From the NCBI RefSeq assembly GCF_007362475.1, contig NZ_CP041687.1:1054001-1118000 (forward strand): a DNA stretch of 64,000 nt, given 5' to 3'. Position numbers and translations under genes: made by a program. The notes under the pieces are model-generated. The model was not told the DNA's origin and did not search any database. It worked only from the letters and a program-made list of their open reading frames with translations. The stretch comes from Chryseobacterium sp. SNU WT5 (GTDB lineage: Bacteria > Bacteroidota > Bacteroidia > Flavobacteriales > Weeksellaceae). This document shows, in pieces, positions 43,200 to 53,325 of the stretch. How positions within the stretch are numbered: the first letter of the stretch is position 1; each line of letters opens with the position of its first letter.

Positions 43200-45422
43200 T
43201 TAGTCCTTCGTGAAGGTGAATTTTTGACCACCTTGATTAAGAATAAAGCTTTTCTTATCCTTTGCAAATTCAAACTCAATCCCTGCCATTTCGAAACTGA
43301 ACTTATCAGACCCTTCATAATCTAAAGGAAAACTATTTTGTTCACCAGCTTTTGCAGTTAGTTTACCATTTTCTTCTTTAGTGACAATCTTAATTGGAAT
43401 TTGTTTGCTTGAGAAAGTCCCGGTATAATCGCCTAGATTAATTTTCTCTACAATTACCCCTTCCATTTTAAAGGTATTATTCTTAACATTAGCATCGGGC
43501 AAGGTTCCTTTTGGATCAAGTTGTACAGAAGTAATTTCTTTGGTAGTCGGGGCTTCAAAAGACCATTCTGCATTTCTCTTCCAAACCTCCACTGGAAGTT
43601 TCATATTTTGCACCGTTCCGTCTTTGAATTTTATTTCTAAATCTACCGGCATTGGCATTTGGCCTATATTTTCAATTTTAATGATAGAACCTTTTTTAAA
43701 ATCACCATTTACATATTTCACATTCGTTACCGCTTGATCAATTTTCCATTTATTTAAAAACCAACCTCTCCAAAACCAATTCAGTTCCTCTCCAGAAACA
43801 TTTTCCATTGTTCTGAAGAAATCATCTGGTGTAGGGTGTTTAAATGCCCATCTCTCGATATATTCCCGTAAAGCTTTATCAAAACGCTCTTCCCCTAAAA
43901 TATTTTCCCGCAACATGGTTAAACCCGCTCCTGGTTTGTAATATCCTAAAAACCCTAAGTTTCTTTCTTTTAAATTATCAGGTGCGGTAACTACGGGCTC
44001 CATAGAATCACTATTAAATGCTCCCGCCATTCTTTGTAAAGACTGAGGTTTATAATACTCTCCTTTATTAAAATCTTTGTCAGATACTGAGTTGATAAAA
44101 GTATTAAAACCCTCATCCATCCATGCATACAGTCTTTCGTTGGAACCAACAATCATCGGAAACCAGTTGTGACCAAATTCATGATCTGTTACTCCCCATA
44201 AACTAGCACCTTTAGAATTCATATGGCAGAAAACAATTCCGGGATATTCCATACCACCTTCGTTTCCGGCAACATTTACTGCCGCAGGATACGTGTACTC
44301 ATACCATCTTTTTGAGTAATGCTCAATGGAGGATTTCACATATTCAGTCGATCTTCCCCAAGCTGCACTCCCTTCACTTTCTACTGGATAAGCAGAAATT
44401 GCTAAAGACTTCTTACCACTTGGCAAATTAATTTTAGCCGCATCTAAGATGAACGCAGACGATGAAGCCCAAGCAAAATCTCTTGTATTTTCAATTTTAA
44501 ATTTCCATGTTTTGGTCCCGGAACTACTTTTCGGCGCAGCACTAACTTCCGCAGCAGAGCGAATCATTACCGTGCTTTCACTATTTTTTGCCTGATCCCA
44601 CTTTTTATTTTGATCATTCGTATACATTTCTTTGGAATTCAATAATTCACCCGAAGCAACAACATAATGGCTAGCAGGAACAGTTAGATTTGCAGTAATA
44701 TCTCCATATTCAAGATAAAACTCTCCGGCTCCTAAATAAGGAAGAGTGTTCCATCCCATTTGATCATCATAAACACACATTCTTGGAAACCATTGAGCAA
44801 TAGTAAATATTTTTCCATTTTTTGTATCCTCAACACCCATTCTATCGGAACCGTATTTTGGGGAAACAAATGAATAATTAATTATAAATTTCACTACTCC
44901 ACCTTTTGCCTTCAAATCCTGAGGAAGATCAATCTGCATTCTGGTATCGGAAACTGTGTAGGTAGGATTAACTTTTACTTTTTTACCATTTGCGGAAAGA
45001 ATTTCAACAGATTTAATCGTGTAACCACCATCGAACTCCTGGCCTTTGGCGCCATTTCTACTTCCGCCCATTGGGATTACGGCATTTCCACGTGAATTCT
45101 TTTTGAATAAATTCTGATCCAACTGTAACCAAAGAAAACCTAGATTATCATAACTGTTATTAGTATAAGTAATTTCAGCAGAACCCGAAATTTCGTTTTG
45201 AGCTTCATTTAAAGTAGCATTCAATACATAATCTGCACTGTTTTGCCAATAATTGTGTCCTGGCTGACCACTTGCTGATCTGGTTTCTGTCGCATTATTT
45301 TGGTAAAAATAGGGCTTGAATGCATCCGTATAGCTATACTTTGGCGCGTCGGTTTGTGCAGATACATTAAGAGATACTGCAACAGCCAGCAATAAGGCAG
45401 GTTTAAAGAATTTCAAATTCAT
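43200..45422 (-). CDS. M1-family metallopeptidase
   Basis: The 740-residue exported aminopeptidase-like protein has signal peptide about 1-22. Zinc-site motifs are present: GNEGGMEYPG (the GAMEN-type exopeptidase loop), HEFGHNW (HExxH) and the downstream DEGFNTF with the third ligand Glu. The family removes N-terminal residues from peptides. The last about 150 residues form C-terminal beta domains. It is the first core gene after the island and is followed, in transcription, by the terminator at 43140. Substrates unknown. Confidence 0.92.
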   Translation of the reverse strand: MNLKFFKPALLLAVAVSLNVSAQTDAPKYSYTDAFKPYFYQNNATETRSASGQPGHNYWQNSADYVLNATLNEAQNEISGSAEITYTNNSYDNLGFLWLQLDQNLFKKNSRGNAVIPMGGSRNGAKGQEFDGGYTIKSVEILSANGKKVKVNPTYTVSDTRMQIDLPQDLKAKGGVVKFIINYSFVSPKYGSDRMGVEDTKNGKIFTIAQWFPRMCVYDDQMGWNTLPYLGAGEFYLEYGDITANLTVPASHYVVASGELLNSKEMYTNDQNKKWDQAKNSESTVMIRSAAEVSAAPKSSSGTKTWKFKIENTRDFAWASSSAFILDAAKINLPSGKKSLAISAYPVESEGSAAWGRSTEYVKSSIEHYSKRWYEYTYPAAVNVAGNEGGMEYPGIVFCHMNSKGASLWGVTDHEFGHNWFPMIVGSNERLYAWMDEGFNTFINSVSDKDFNKGEYYKPQSLQRMAGAFNSDSMEPVVTAPDNLKERNLGFLGYYKPGAGLTMLRENILGEERFDKALREYIERWAFKHPTPDDFFRTMENVSGEELNWFWRGWFLNKWKIDQAVTNVKYVNGDFKKGSIIKIENIGQMPMPVDLEIKFKDGTVQNMKLPVEVWKRNAEWSFEAPTTKEITSVQLDPKGTLPDANVKNNTFKMEGVIVEKINLGDYTGTFSSKQIPIKIVTKEENGKLTAKAGEQNSFPLDYEGSDKFSFEMAGIEFEFAKDKKSFILNQGGQKFTFTKD

Positions 45423-45448
45423 AGGATCGTTTTATAATAAGTATAAAA

Positions 45449-45480
45449 AAAACCCAATATTGTTACAAATATTGAGTTTT
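45449..45480 (-). terminator. Terminator of the SDR gene
   Basis: AACCCAATAT and ATATTGAGTT arms form an imperfect stem between the SDR stop and the M1 start. It is T-rich on the minus strand. Confidence 0.55.
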
Positions 45481-45498
45481 TAATTTTATTCTTTTGAA

Positions 45499-46380
45499 TT
45501 AGTTAGACTTCTTTGCCTTGATCATTGTTTCAAGCATATCCCACATTTCCTGAGGAATTTCCTCTAACATATTGAATTCTCCTGCTCCCTGAAGCCATTC
45601 TCCACCATCGATAGTGACCACTTCCCCATTCATGTAAGCAGAATAATCAGAAACTAAATATGCTGCGAGATTGGCAAGTTCCTGATGCTCTCCCACTCTT
45701 CTTAAGGGAACTTTCTTTCTCATATCAAATTTTTCCGCTAAATCTCCAGGCAACAATCTCTCCCAAGCTCCTTTGGTTGGGAATGGTCCTGGCGCGATCG
45801 CATTGAAACGAATGCCATACTTCGCCCACTCTACTGCTAAACTTCTGGTCATTGCCAATACGCCAGCTTTTGCACAGGCAGATGGCACGACATAGGCAGA
45901 ACCAGTCCAAGCGTAAGTTGTTACGATATTCAAAACTGTTCCGGGGATTTTATTCTCGATCCAATATTTCCCGATCGAAAGCGTACAGTTTTTGGTTCCT
46001 TTCAACACGATATCTAAAATAGAGTCAAAAGCTGAATGGGTTAACCGTTCGGTAGGTGCAATGAAATTACCTGCAGCATTATTCAAAAGAATATCAATCT
46101 TCCCGAATTCTTTTACTGCGGCGTCTTTCATGGCTTCAACTTCCTCCCAATTTCTAACATCACATTGAACACACAAAACCTTTCCACCTGTCTCATCTTC
46201 GAGTTCTTTTGCGGTAGTTTTTAATTTTTCTAAATTTCGTGAAGTGATGACCACGTTTGCACCTAACTGAAGAAAATATTTCGTCATGGCTTTTCCAAGT
46301 CCGCTTCCGCCACCTGTTACAACGGCTACTTTATCTTTTAATGCATCATCTTTGAGCATTGGTTGAGTGTACATATTCAT
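45499..46380 (-). CDS. SDR-family oxidoreductase
   Basis: This 293-residue short-chain dehydrogenase has the Rossmann TGGGSGLGKAMTKYF at about 22-36, NNAAGNF (about 99-105), and C-terminal GEVVTIDGGEWL. The usual catalytic YxxxK appears altered: the region reads WTGSAYVVPSACAKAGV, with Lys in SACAK and the Tyr replaced by Ser in the expected register. It resembles 2,4-dienoyl-CoA reductase-type enzymes, which also use a different site. NADP(H) is suggested by Arg near the second strand (TSRNLEK). Likely fatty acid metabolism. Confidence 0.85.
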   Translation of the reverse strand: MNMYTQPMLKDDALKDKVAVVTGGGSGLGKAMTKYFLQLGANVVITSRNLEKLKTTAKELEDETGGKVLCVQCDVRNWEEVEAMKDAAVKEFGKIDILLNNAAGNFIAPTERLTHSAFDSILDIVLKGTKNCTLSIGKYWIENKIPGTVLNIVTTYAWTGSAYVVPSACAKAGVLAMTRSLAVEWAKYGIRFNAIAPGPFPTKGAWERLLPGDLAEKFDMRKKVPLRRVGEHQELANLAAYLVSDYSAYMNGEVVTIDGGEWLQGAGEFNMLEEIPQEMWDMLETMIKAKKSN

Positions 46381-46912
46381 ATTTTATTCTTTTTGTAAAT
46401 TTAAGAGAAATAAGTTTCTGAAAGTTACGAACAATTATGCAGGGAATAAAAAACGATAATGGACCGATTGGATGATGTGGTGATAAGGTGATTTGAGAAT
46501 GGTTTCAAAATATTACTTTAACACCAACACATTTAAAGGGTAAATTGAAATTTTGTGTATAAAGTACCTGCAATGATTCTTTTGCAAATTTAAAACGGAT
46601 TGGAATATCCAAATTATGCGAAATGCCTAATGGTGAATTTTATGGCCAATATTGGGTATTAAACACTCAAAATTTAGGTAAGAAACAAATTTTCTTTTTA
46701 ATAAAAGTTTTGGAAACCAGTGCGGATTGCGCCCCGACTTGAACGGAAATCCTTTTTTGTAACGAGCATCGAGGAGCAAAAAAGATTGGGAGTGGAAGGC
46801 GGAAATGTGCGCCCAAATAAATTGCAACTCAATTTTTATATCCTTCAAAAAAAGGGATTAAAAAAACTGCTCTTAATTAGGAGCAGTTTAATGGTTTTAG
46901 AAATTTTAGAAT
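46381..46912. other. Intergenic region with a probable interspersed repeat
   Basis: No gene is seen in these 532 bp. About 46715-46832 carries a GC-richer block with inverted arms AATCCTTTTTTG and CAAAAAAGATT, resembling an intergenic repeat I associate with Chryseobacterium-type genomes. A frame on the minus strand through it (46627-46848) is a repeat shadow, not a gene. Confidence 0.45.
46864..46889 (-). terminator. Terminator of the M16 peptidase gene
   Basis: AAACTGCTC (46864-46872) and GAGCAGTTT (46881-46889) form a perfect 9-bp stem with an 8-nt loop. On the minus strand a long T run follows, just past the stop at 46913. Confidence 0.85.
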
Positions 46913-49840
46913 TTAGTATCCGAAAAGCTCTTCTAAAGAAATTTTCTTCACTTCACCCAATTTCTGCATGTCTTTCATCGAAACTTTTTTCTCCGATGCT
47001 ACGATTGCATATGTGTATGGCTTTTTTGAAAAATTATTCTGATGGAAATTCTTTAAATCCTGCATCGTGATTTTATCCACAGAATTGTAAATATCCTTCC
47101 GAGGATCCTGAGACAATCCTAATTCTTTCGCCGCCAAGTAATTGAAAATAATATTATCCTGTGTAATTCGCTCGGTTTGAATATCTTTTTTAACCTGGGT
47201 CTTCGCTAAATTTAAGTTCTCATCTAAATGTGGCATCGTCGTTAAAAGTTCATTCATCGCAGTAGTAGCGTCATTAAATTTATCTGCCTGACTACCAACG
47301 TAGCTTACCATATAATATTCCTGATCTTTTTTCTGAGGCTGCACATAAACACCATAAGTACTGTAAGCCAAAGCTTTGCTTTCTCTGATGGTTTGAAAAA
47401 TAATAGAACCCATTCCGCCTCCAAAATAATTATTGAATACTTTTACTACCGTGTTCTTATCGGCGTTATATTTCTCTGTATTTCTAATCCAACGGGTTTC
47501 TGCCTGGACCATGTCGTAATCTGTAAACAATACCTGATTTTTATTCTGAGGAATTTGCTTGAAAACCTTTTCCGGCGGTGCAACTGCAAATTTTGCCGGA
47601 AATTGATGCATCTCTTTCAACTTTATATCTAACTCTTTCAATGAAGCAGGACCATAGTAAATTACAGTTTGTTCGTAGTTATTAAGATTTTTAATCCTCT
47701 TCACCAATTCCGCAGATGTCGTAGCTTCCAATGCTGCATTGCTTAAAACATTGTTAAATTTATTATCCTGTCCGTACAATGCATAATTGGTAAGACCTTG
47801 CATAATGGCACCTTTATTAGCTTTTGCATCTTTTCTGGCTTTTGCAATTCTTTCTTTCAAACTTTTTAAAGCAGCATCATCCGCTTTTACATTTTGAATT
47901 AAGTCTTCATATAATTGGACTGCCTTTTCAAAATTCTCCTGTAACCCTTCAATAGATACCGTAGTATATTCTTCTCCAGCAGAAATATTAAAATTACATG
48001 CAATTTTATAGAATGCTTTAGAGATTTCTTCTGCAGACATTTTATCCGTTCCTAAAAACTGGAGATATTGTGAGGCCAGTGGCTGTTTTAAATCATTTAA
48101 TGAACCGATTTTGTACCGGTATTTTAAACGAAAAATCTGATTTTCGGTATTTGGAACGTATAGCACTTCCGCTTTTCCTAATTTCGATTTTTGAATATCC
48201 TTATTATAGTCTAAAAACACTGCTGCAGAAGCAGTATTCGGCATATCCCCAACCATTTTCACAAATGCAGATTGTTTATCCGCATTGGTTTCTACTGGTG
48301 TAATCTGCGGTTTTTCAATTTTCAGTGTTCCTTCAGATTCTCCTTTTCTTTTTAAAACAGCAACGTAGTTATCACCTAAATATTTATTGGCGAAATTTAC
48401 GATATCCGTTTTTGAAACTTTAGACAGATCATTTACATAAGCTACCTGATCTCTCCAGTTTAATTCTGAAGTGAAAGCGTCCATCAACGAACTTGCTCTG
48501 TTGCTGTAATTCTCGGATTCGTAAATCTTATTCTTTTTGATATTATTGATGATAGAAGTAATTAAATCTTCATCAAAATTTCCTTTTTTAAGATTATCTA
48601 TTTCTCCTAAAACCAAAGCCTTTACTTCTTCTAAACTCTGGCCATTGGTAGGTGCGGCACTTAAATACAAAATACCGTGATCAATGAGCGTATAAGTAAA
48701 TGCTGAGGCACGCAACAATTTTTGCTTTTTAACTAGATTTAAATCCAGCAAACCAGCTTTTCCATTCGTTAAAATCTGACCTACTAAATCAGCAATCAGA
48801 ACATCTTTGTCTTTATTTCCGGGCAATCTGTAACCAATGGTTACATTTTCTGCATCAGGACCCGTAATCTCTTTTACAATTGGTGCTGTAATAGCATCTT
48901 CCTGTGCAAAGGCATATTTTGCAACAGGTTTCGTTTTCATATACGAAAATGCTTTATCTACTTTTCCTATTACGACATCTGGATTAAAATCTCCTGATAA
49001 AATTACCGCCATATTGTTAGGCACATAATAGTTATTGAAATATTTACGGATTTCAACCAATGAAGGGTTTTTCAGATCTTCTACTGTCCCGATCGTGGTC
49101 TGTTGTCCGTAATTGTGTTTTTTAAACAGTTGTGCAAAAAGCTCTTCAAAGACTTTGTCACCGTCATCATCTAAAGTTCTGTTTTTCTCTTCATAAACTG
49201 CTTCCAACTCGGTGTGGAATATCCGTAGAATAGGATTTCTAAATCGTTCTCCCTGAACGGTCAAATATTTATCCAGAGAACTGCTTGGTACATCGTCTGT
49301 ATAAACAGTCTGCTCAAAACTTGTAAAAGCATTGGTACCTTGAGCTCCCATAGAAGCCATCATTTTGTCATATTCATTGGCAATGGCAAATTTACTTGCA
49401 ACACCAGATACTGAATCAATCTTTTTATAGATTGCTTTTCTTTTTGTTTCGTCTTTGGTTTTATTATATTGCTCATAAAGACCATCAATAATATCTAATT
49501 GAGGTTTTTCTTTCGCCCAGTCCAGCGAGCCATATTTATCGGTTCCTTTGAAAACCATATGTTCCAGGTAATGTGCGAGGCCGGTATTTGTTCGCGGATC
49601 TGTTTTACTTCCTGCTTTCACAGCTATATAAGCTTGAATTCTAGGATCTTTCTTGGTAGGACTCAAAATAACTGTCAAACCATTTTTCAAAGTGTAAAAT
49701 CTTGCACTCATCGGATCATTGGTCACATACTTATAGGTGTATCCATTTCCGGAGGCTTCTTTCCACTGAAACTGATTCTGCGCAAATACTTGCAAAGAAA
49801 TCAGTAAAGCGACAATCGCTAAAGGTATTTTTTTAAACAT
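46913..49840 (-). CDS. M16-family metallopeptidase
   Basis: The 975-residue exported protein has signal peptide about 1-20 and two M16 halves. The first has the inverted zinc motif HYLEHMVFKG (HxxEH) with the distal Glu in EAVYEEKNR. The second lacks it, as usual for the non-catalytic half. These peptidases degrade peptides in an enclosed chamber. It forms its own transcription unit, ended by the hairpin at 46864. Confidence 0.93.
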   Translation of the reverse strand: MFKKIPLAIVALLISLQVFAQNQFQWKEASGNGYTYKYVTNDPMSARFYTLKNGLTVILSPTKKDPRIQAYIAVKAGSKTDPRTNTGLAHYLEHMVFKGTDKYGSLDWAKEKPQLDIIDGLYEQYNKTKDETKRKAIYKKIDSVSGVASKFAIANEYDKMMASMGAQGTNAFTSFEQTVYTDDVPSSSLDKYLTVQGERFRNPILRIFHTELEAVYEEKNRTLDDDGDKVFEELFAQLFKKHNYGQQTTIGTVEDLKNPSLVEIRKYFNNYYVPNNMAVILSGDFNPDVVIGKVDKAFSYMKTKPVAKYAFAQEDAITAPIVKEITGPDAENVTIGYRLPGNKDKDVLIADLVGQILTNGKAGLLDLNLVKKQKLLRASAFTYTLIDHGILYLSAAPTNGQSLEEVKALVLGEIDNLKKGNFDEDLITSIINNIKKNKIYESENYSNRASSLMDAFTSELNWRDQVAYVNDLSKVSKTDIVNFANKYLGDNYVAVLKRKGESEGTLKIEKPQITPVETNADKQSAFVKMVGDMPNTASAAVFLDYNKDIQKSKLGKAEVLYVPNTENQIFRLKYRYKIGSLNDLKQPLASQYLQFLGTDKMSAEEISKAFYKIACNFNISAGEEYTTVSIEGLQENFEKAVQLYEDLIQNVKADDAALKSLKERIAKARKDAKANKGAIMQGLTNYALYGQDNKFNNVLSNAALEATTSAELVKRIKNLNNYEQTVIYYGPASLKELDIKLKEMHQFPAKFAVAPPEKVFKQIPQNKNQVLFTDYDMVQAETRWIRNTEKYNADKNTVVKVFNNYFGGGMGSIIFQTIRESKALAYSTYGVYVQPQKKDQEYYMVSYVGSQADKFNDATTAMNELLTTMPHLDENLNLAKTQVKKDIQTERITQDNIIFNYLAAKELGLSQDPRKDIYNSVDKITMQDLKNFHQNNFSKKPYTYAIVASEKKVSMKDMQKLGEVKKISLEELFGY

Positions 49841-49905
49841 AGATGATTATTTTATAATGAATTAGACGCAATTTATGTCAAAACGTTTCACAATATTTGA
49901 TTTTT

Positions 49906-51246
49906 TTAATAATTTCGATCGAAAAGCAGACGTTCGCCGTGTTTTTCTTCGGAAACTTTCCCGTCTGCAAAGGCTAAAAAGCCGTTTACAAACGTATGGC
50001 TGATTTTAGAATGAAATTCTGTCCCTTCAAATGGACTCCAACCACATTTGTAGAGAACATTTTCTTTGCTGACCGTGTAACTTTCTTTTAAATCGATTAA
50101 AACCAAATCTGCTTTGTATCCTTCTCTAATATATCCCCGCTTTTCAATTTGAAAAAGAGTTGCAGGGTTATGACACATTTTTTCCACAATTTTCTCTAAA
50201 GAGATTTTTTCATTTCTAAAATTTTCCAGCATTACATTTAAAGCATGTTGCACGAGCGGACCTCCAGACGGCGCTTTTAAATAATTTTGAGATTTCTCTT
50301 CTAAAGTATGGGGCGCGTGATCAGTTGCGATGACATCAATTCGGTCATCCAGCAAAGCTTCCCATAATCCGTCTTTATCTTTTTGAGTTTTTACGGCAGG
50401 ATTCCATTTGATGAAATTTCCTTTGGTTTTATAATCTTCATCGGTAAAAGTAAGGTGATGAACACAAACTTCAGCGGTGATCATTTTCTCCTTTAAGGGA
50501 ATATCATTTCTAAAAAGCTCCATTTCTTTTGCCGTTGATAAATGGAAAACGTGTAATCTCGCACCCGTTTTCTTTGCCAGTTCAATTGCTTTTGAGGAAG
50601 AAATATAACATGCATCTTCGCTCCTGATCAGATGATGACACTCCACAGGAATATCATCACCATATTCTTCTTTAAAGGTTTCGGTATTTTTCCGGATGGT
50701 TGCTTCATCTTCGCAATGAACTGCGATCAGCATTTTGGTACTGCAGAAAATCTTTTCTAAAGTTTCTGGATTATCGACGAGCATATTTCCGGTGGAAGAT
50801 CCTAGAAACAATTTTATTCCGGCGACGTTTCTTGGATTGGTTTTTAGAACTTCTTCCAAATTATCATTTGTTCCACCCATCAAAAAAGAATAATTGGCGA
50901 ATGATTTCCCGGCGGCAATTTTATATTTTTCTTCTAATAATTCTTGGGTAACTGCATTTGGAACCGTATTGGGCTGTTCCATAAAACTTGTAATTCCACC
51001 TGCAATTGCAGCTCTTGATTCACTTTCGATATCTCCTTTCCAGGTTAAACCCGGTTCGCGAAAATGGACTTGATCATCAATAATCCCTGGCAGCAGATAT
51101 TTCCCGGTTCCATCAATAGTTTGGTCTACATTTTCTTCAGATAAATTTTTTGAAATTTTAGAAATCAGATCATTTTCTATAAGTAGATCACTTTCGAAAA
51201 TTTGGTTTTCATTGACTATTTTAACGTTTTTAATTAGGATTCTCAT
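49906..51246 (-). CDS. pyrC: Dihydroorotase
   Basis: Dihydroorotase catalyses the third step of pyrimidine synthesis. The 446-residue amidohydrolase has GIIDDQVHFREPG near residues 56-66, HCEDEATI, HLIRSEDA, HVFHLST and ATDHAPHT. The first His of the usual HxH metal motif is Gln (DQVHFR), a variation I believe is common in Bacteroidota members of this group. Long C-terminal extension contains ADLVLIDL. ATG start at 51246. The flippase gene is divergent from it. Confidence 0.9.
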   Translation of the reverse strand: MRILIKNVKIVNENQIFESDLLIENDLISKISKNLSEENVDQTIDGTGKYLLPGIIDDQVHFREPGLTWKGDIESESRAAIAGGITSFMEQPNTVPNAVTQELLEEKYKIAAGKSFANYSFLMGGTNDNLEEVLKTNPRNVAGIKLFLGSSTGNMLVDNPETLEKIFCSTKMLIAVHCEDEATIRKNTETFKEEYGDDIPVECHHLIRSEDACYISSSKAIELAKKTGARLHVFHLSTAKEMELFRNDIPLKEKMITAEVCVHHLTFTDEDYKTKGNFIKWNPAVKTQKDKDGLWEALLDDRIDVIATDHAPHTLEEKSQNYLKAPSGGPLVQHALNVMLENFRNEKISLEKIVEKMCHNPATLFQIEKRGYIREGYKADLVLIDLKESYTVSKENVLYKCGWSPFEGTEFHSKISHTFVNGFLAFADGKVSEEKHGERLLFDRNY

Positions 51247-51364
51247 TTATGCTTTTCTATTTATTCAGTGTAAATTTAGGAAATTCAACGGAAGTCTAAG
51301 TTAAATTTGCATTAAAAAAACGTTTCAAAATCCATAAAACATTCATTGATTTTAATTAAAACAA

Positions 51365-51372
51365 TACATTTG
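51365..51372 (+). promoter_or_regulatory. -7 element before the flippase gene
   Basis: TACATTTG matches TAnnTTTG. TTG at 51346-51348 lies 16 bp upstream. The proposed TTG start at 51389 follows 16 bp after. Confidence 0.45.
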
Positions 51373-51388
51373 TAAAAATTTATAAGTT

Positions 51389-52840
51389 TTGTATAAAAAA
51401 TTACTGGGACAAACTGCAATTTATGGCTTAAGCTCTGTTATTATAAGGGTTTTTCCATTTATAATTGCACCCTTTGTTACTGAGCGATTTGGTCCTTCTG
51501 CATTGGCTCCCTTTATCGATTTCTATTCTGTAGCAGGAATCATTATTGTATTGCTATCTCATGGCATGGAAACGACTTTCTTTCGTTTTGCGGAAAAAGT
51601 AGATGATTCTAAAAAATTAATCTCAACCGCGACTTTAAGTGTCGTATTTGCTTCCTTGATTTTTGTCCTATTTTTTTATTTATTTCGGACTGATTTAGCA
51701 ATCGCTTTTAAAACACCAGATCAGGTTAATCTTTTAACTTTAATTGTTATTGTCTTAGGCTTAGATGGCTTAAGTACCATGCCTTTTGTTATTTTAAGAA
51801 AAACTGGAAGACCAAAAAAATTCGCAGTCATTAAAATAATTAATGGTGTCGTCAATTTTTTACTGGTCATGTTATTCATTGTTATTCTGCCTAAATTTGG
51901 AACTAACGGACTTTTTGGGTTTACCTATAATCCAAACTTTGGAATTGGTTATGTTTTCGTCGCAAACTTAATTGCAAGCGCAGTAACATTTGTATTACTT
52001 TTTCAAGAACTGAAAAGTGTAAGTTTCAAAGCATTCGATTGGTCGCTCTGGAAAAAAATGATGGCTTATTCTTGGCCAATAACGATTGCGGGCTTAGCGG
52101 GTGTCATCAATGAAACGATGGATCGTCAGTTTTTAAAATATTTACTTCCAGACGGTACGAATACGGAGCAAATGGCAATTTACGGGGCTGTTTGTAGAAT
52201 CGTTACTTTTATTACGCTTTTTCGGCAAGCCTATCTTTTAGGAATTGAACCTTTCTTTTTCGCACATGCAAAAAATGAAAACTCAGGGAAATCTTATGCA
52301 AAACTGATGGATATGTTTGTCGTGGTCAATTGTATATTTCTCATAGCGTTGTGTGTAAATTTAAACTGGATTGCCCCTTTATATTTGAGGAATTCTGACT
52401 ACAATAGCGGAATAGCTATAGTACCACTTGTTTTGATCGCCGCGGTTTTTTTGGGAATTTATTTAAACATGTCGGTGTGGTATAAACTTTCGGATAAAAC
52501 TATTTTCGGTGCTTATCTTTCTATTATTGGGGCAGCTGTTACGGTTGGGATCAATATTTATTTTATTCCAATGTACGGGTTTTGGGCTTCAGCATGGGCA
52601 ACTTTATTATCCTACTTCTCTATGATGACTGTTTCGTACTTTCTGGGTCAGTATTATTATCCTGTTCCTTATCATATGAAAAAAATCATTGGCTATCTCA
52701 GTTTAAGTATTCTATTTTCAGTCATTTCTTATTATCTATTTAAAGGAAATATTTTCATTGGAAACACATTATTATTAGTATTTTTAGCCATTGTAGTATA
52801 TGTTGAAAAAGATATTTTAAGAAAACTCAGAAAATCTTAA
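51389..52840 (+). CDS. Polysaccharide flippase (MATE/MVF-type)
   Basis: The 483-residue membrane protein with about 14 helices is of the lipopolysaccharide/oligosaccharide flippase type (Wzx-like). It starts at TTG 51389, with [21 protein letters not shown] at the N-terminus, a common family opening. The Arg/Lys-rich loops are cytosolic. It is first in a row with dUTPase (1 bp later) and a nucleotidyltransferase, in the order seen in other Flavobacteria, so it probably exports a surface sugar. Confidence 0.85.
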   Translation: MYKKLLGQTAIYGLSSVIIRVFPFIIAPFVTERFGPSALAPFIDFYSVAGIIIVLLSHGMETTFFRFAEKVDDSKKLISTATLSVVFASLIFVLFFYLFRTDLAIAFKTPDQVNLLTLIVIVLGLDGLSTMPFVILRKTGRPKKFAVIKIINGVVNFLLVMLFIVILPKFGTNGLFGFTYNPNFGIGYVFVANLIASAVTFVLLFQELKSVSFKAFDWSLWKKMMAYSWPITIAGLAGVINETMDRQFLKYLLPDGTNTEQMAIYGAVCRIVTFITLFRQAYLLGIEPFFFAHAKNENSGKSYAKLMDMFVVVNCIFLIALCVNLNWIAPLYLRNSDYNSGIAIVPLVLIAAVFLGIYLNMSVWYKLSDKTIFGAYLSIIGAAVTVGINIYFIPMYGFWASAWATLLSYFSMMTVSYFLGQYYYPVPYHMKKIIGYLSLSILFSVISYYLFKGNIFIGNTLLLVFLAIVVYVEKDILRKLRKS

Positions 52841-52841
52841 T

Positions 52842-53288
52842 ATGAAAATAAAAATCATTAATAAATCCCAAAATCCTTTACCAAAATACCAAACTGAGCA
52901 ATCTGCAGGAATGGATTTATATGCGAACCTGGACGAAAGCATTACTTTGAAATCACTGGAACGAAAACTAATTCCCACCGGATTATTTTTAGAACTTTCT
53001 GAAGGTTACGAAGCTCAGGTTCGGCCACGAAGTGGATTAGCTATAAAAAATGGGATCACGGTGCTCAATTCCCCAGGAACTATTGATGCAGATTACCGTG
53101 GTGAAATTGGCGTTATTTTAGTAAATTTGTCAAAAGAGGAGTTCATCATTAATAGTGGTGACCGAATTGCGCAAATGGTGATTGCCAAATATGAAACCGC
53201 AGAATGGGAAACAGTAACAACCCTTGCTGCAACAAATCGCGGCGAAGGTGGATTTGGCAGCACTTCAAAAACAGAAAACAAACACTAA
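52842..53288 (+). CDS. dut: dUTP diphosphatase
   Basis: dUTPase hydrolyses dUTP to dUMP, keeping uracil out of DNA and supplying thymidylate. The 148 residues are of normal length, with the five motifs visible: [34 protein letters not shown] and RGEGGFGST. Starts 1 bp after the flippase stop. Confidence 0.95.
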   Translation: MKIKIINKSQNPLPKYQTEQSAGMDLYANLDESITLKSLERKLIPTGLFLELSEGYEAQVRPRSGLAIKNGITVLNSPGTIDADYRGEIGVILVNLSKEEFIINSGDRIAQMVIAKYETAEWETVTTLAATNRGEGGFGSTSKTENKH

Positions 53289-53325
53289 TAAAAAGGTGAG
53301 CTTCACCAAAAAAATATAATTAAAT

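Noticed and set aside
46627-46848. 73-residue minus-strand frame
   Set aside because: It runs through a probable intergenic repeat and has no family features.
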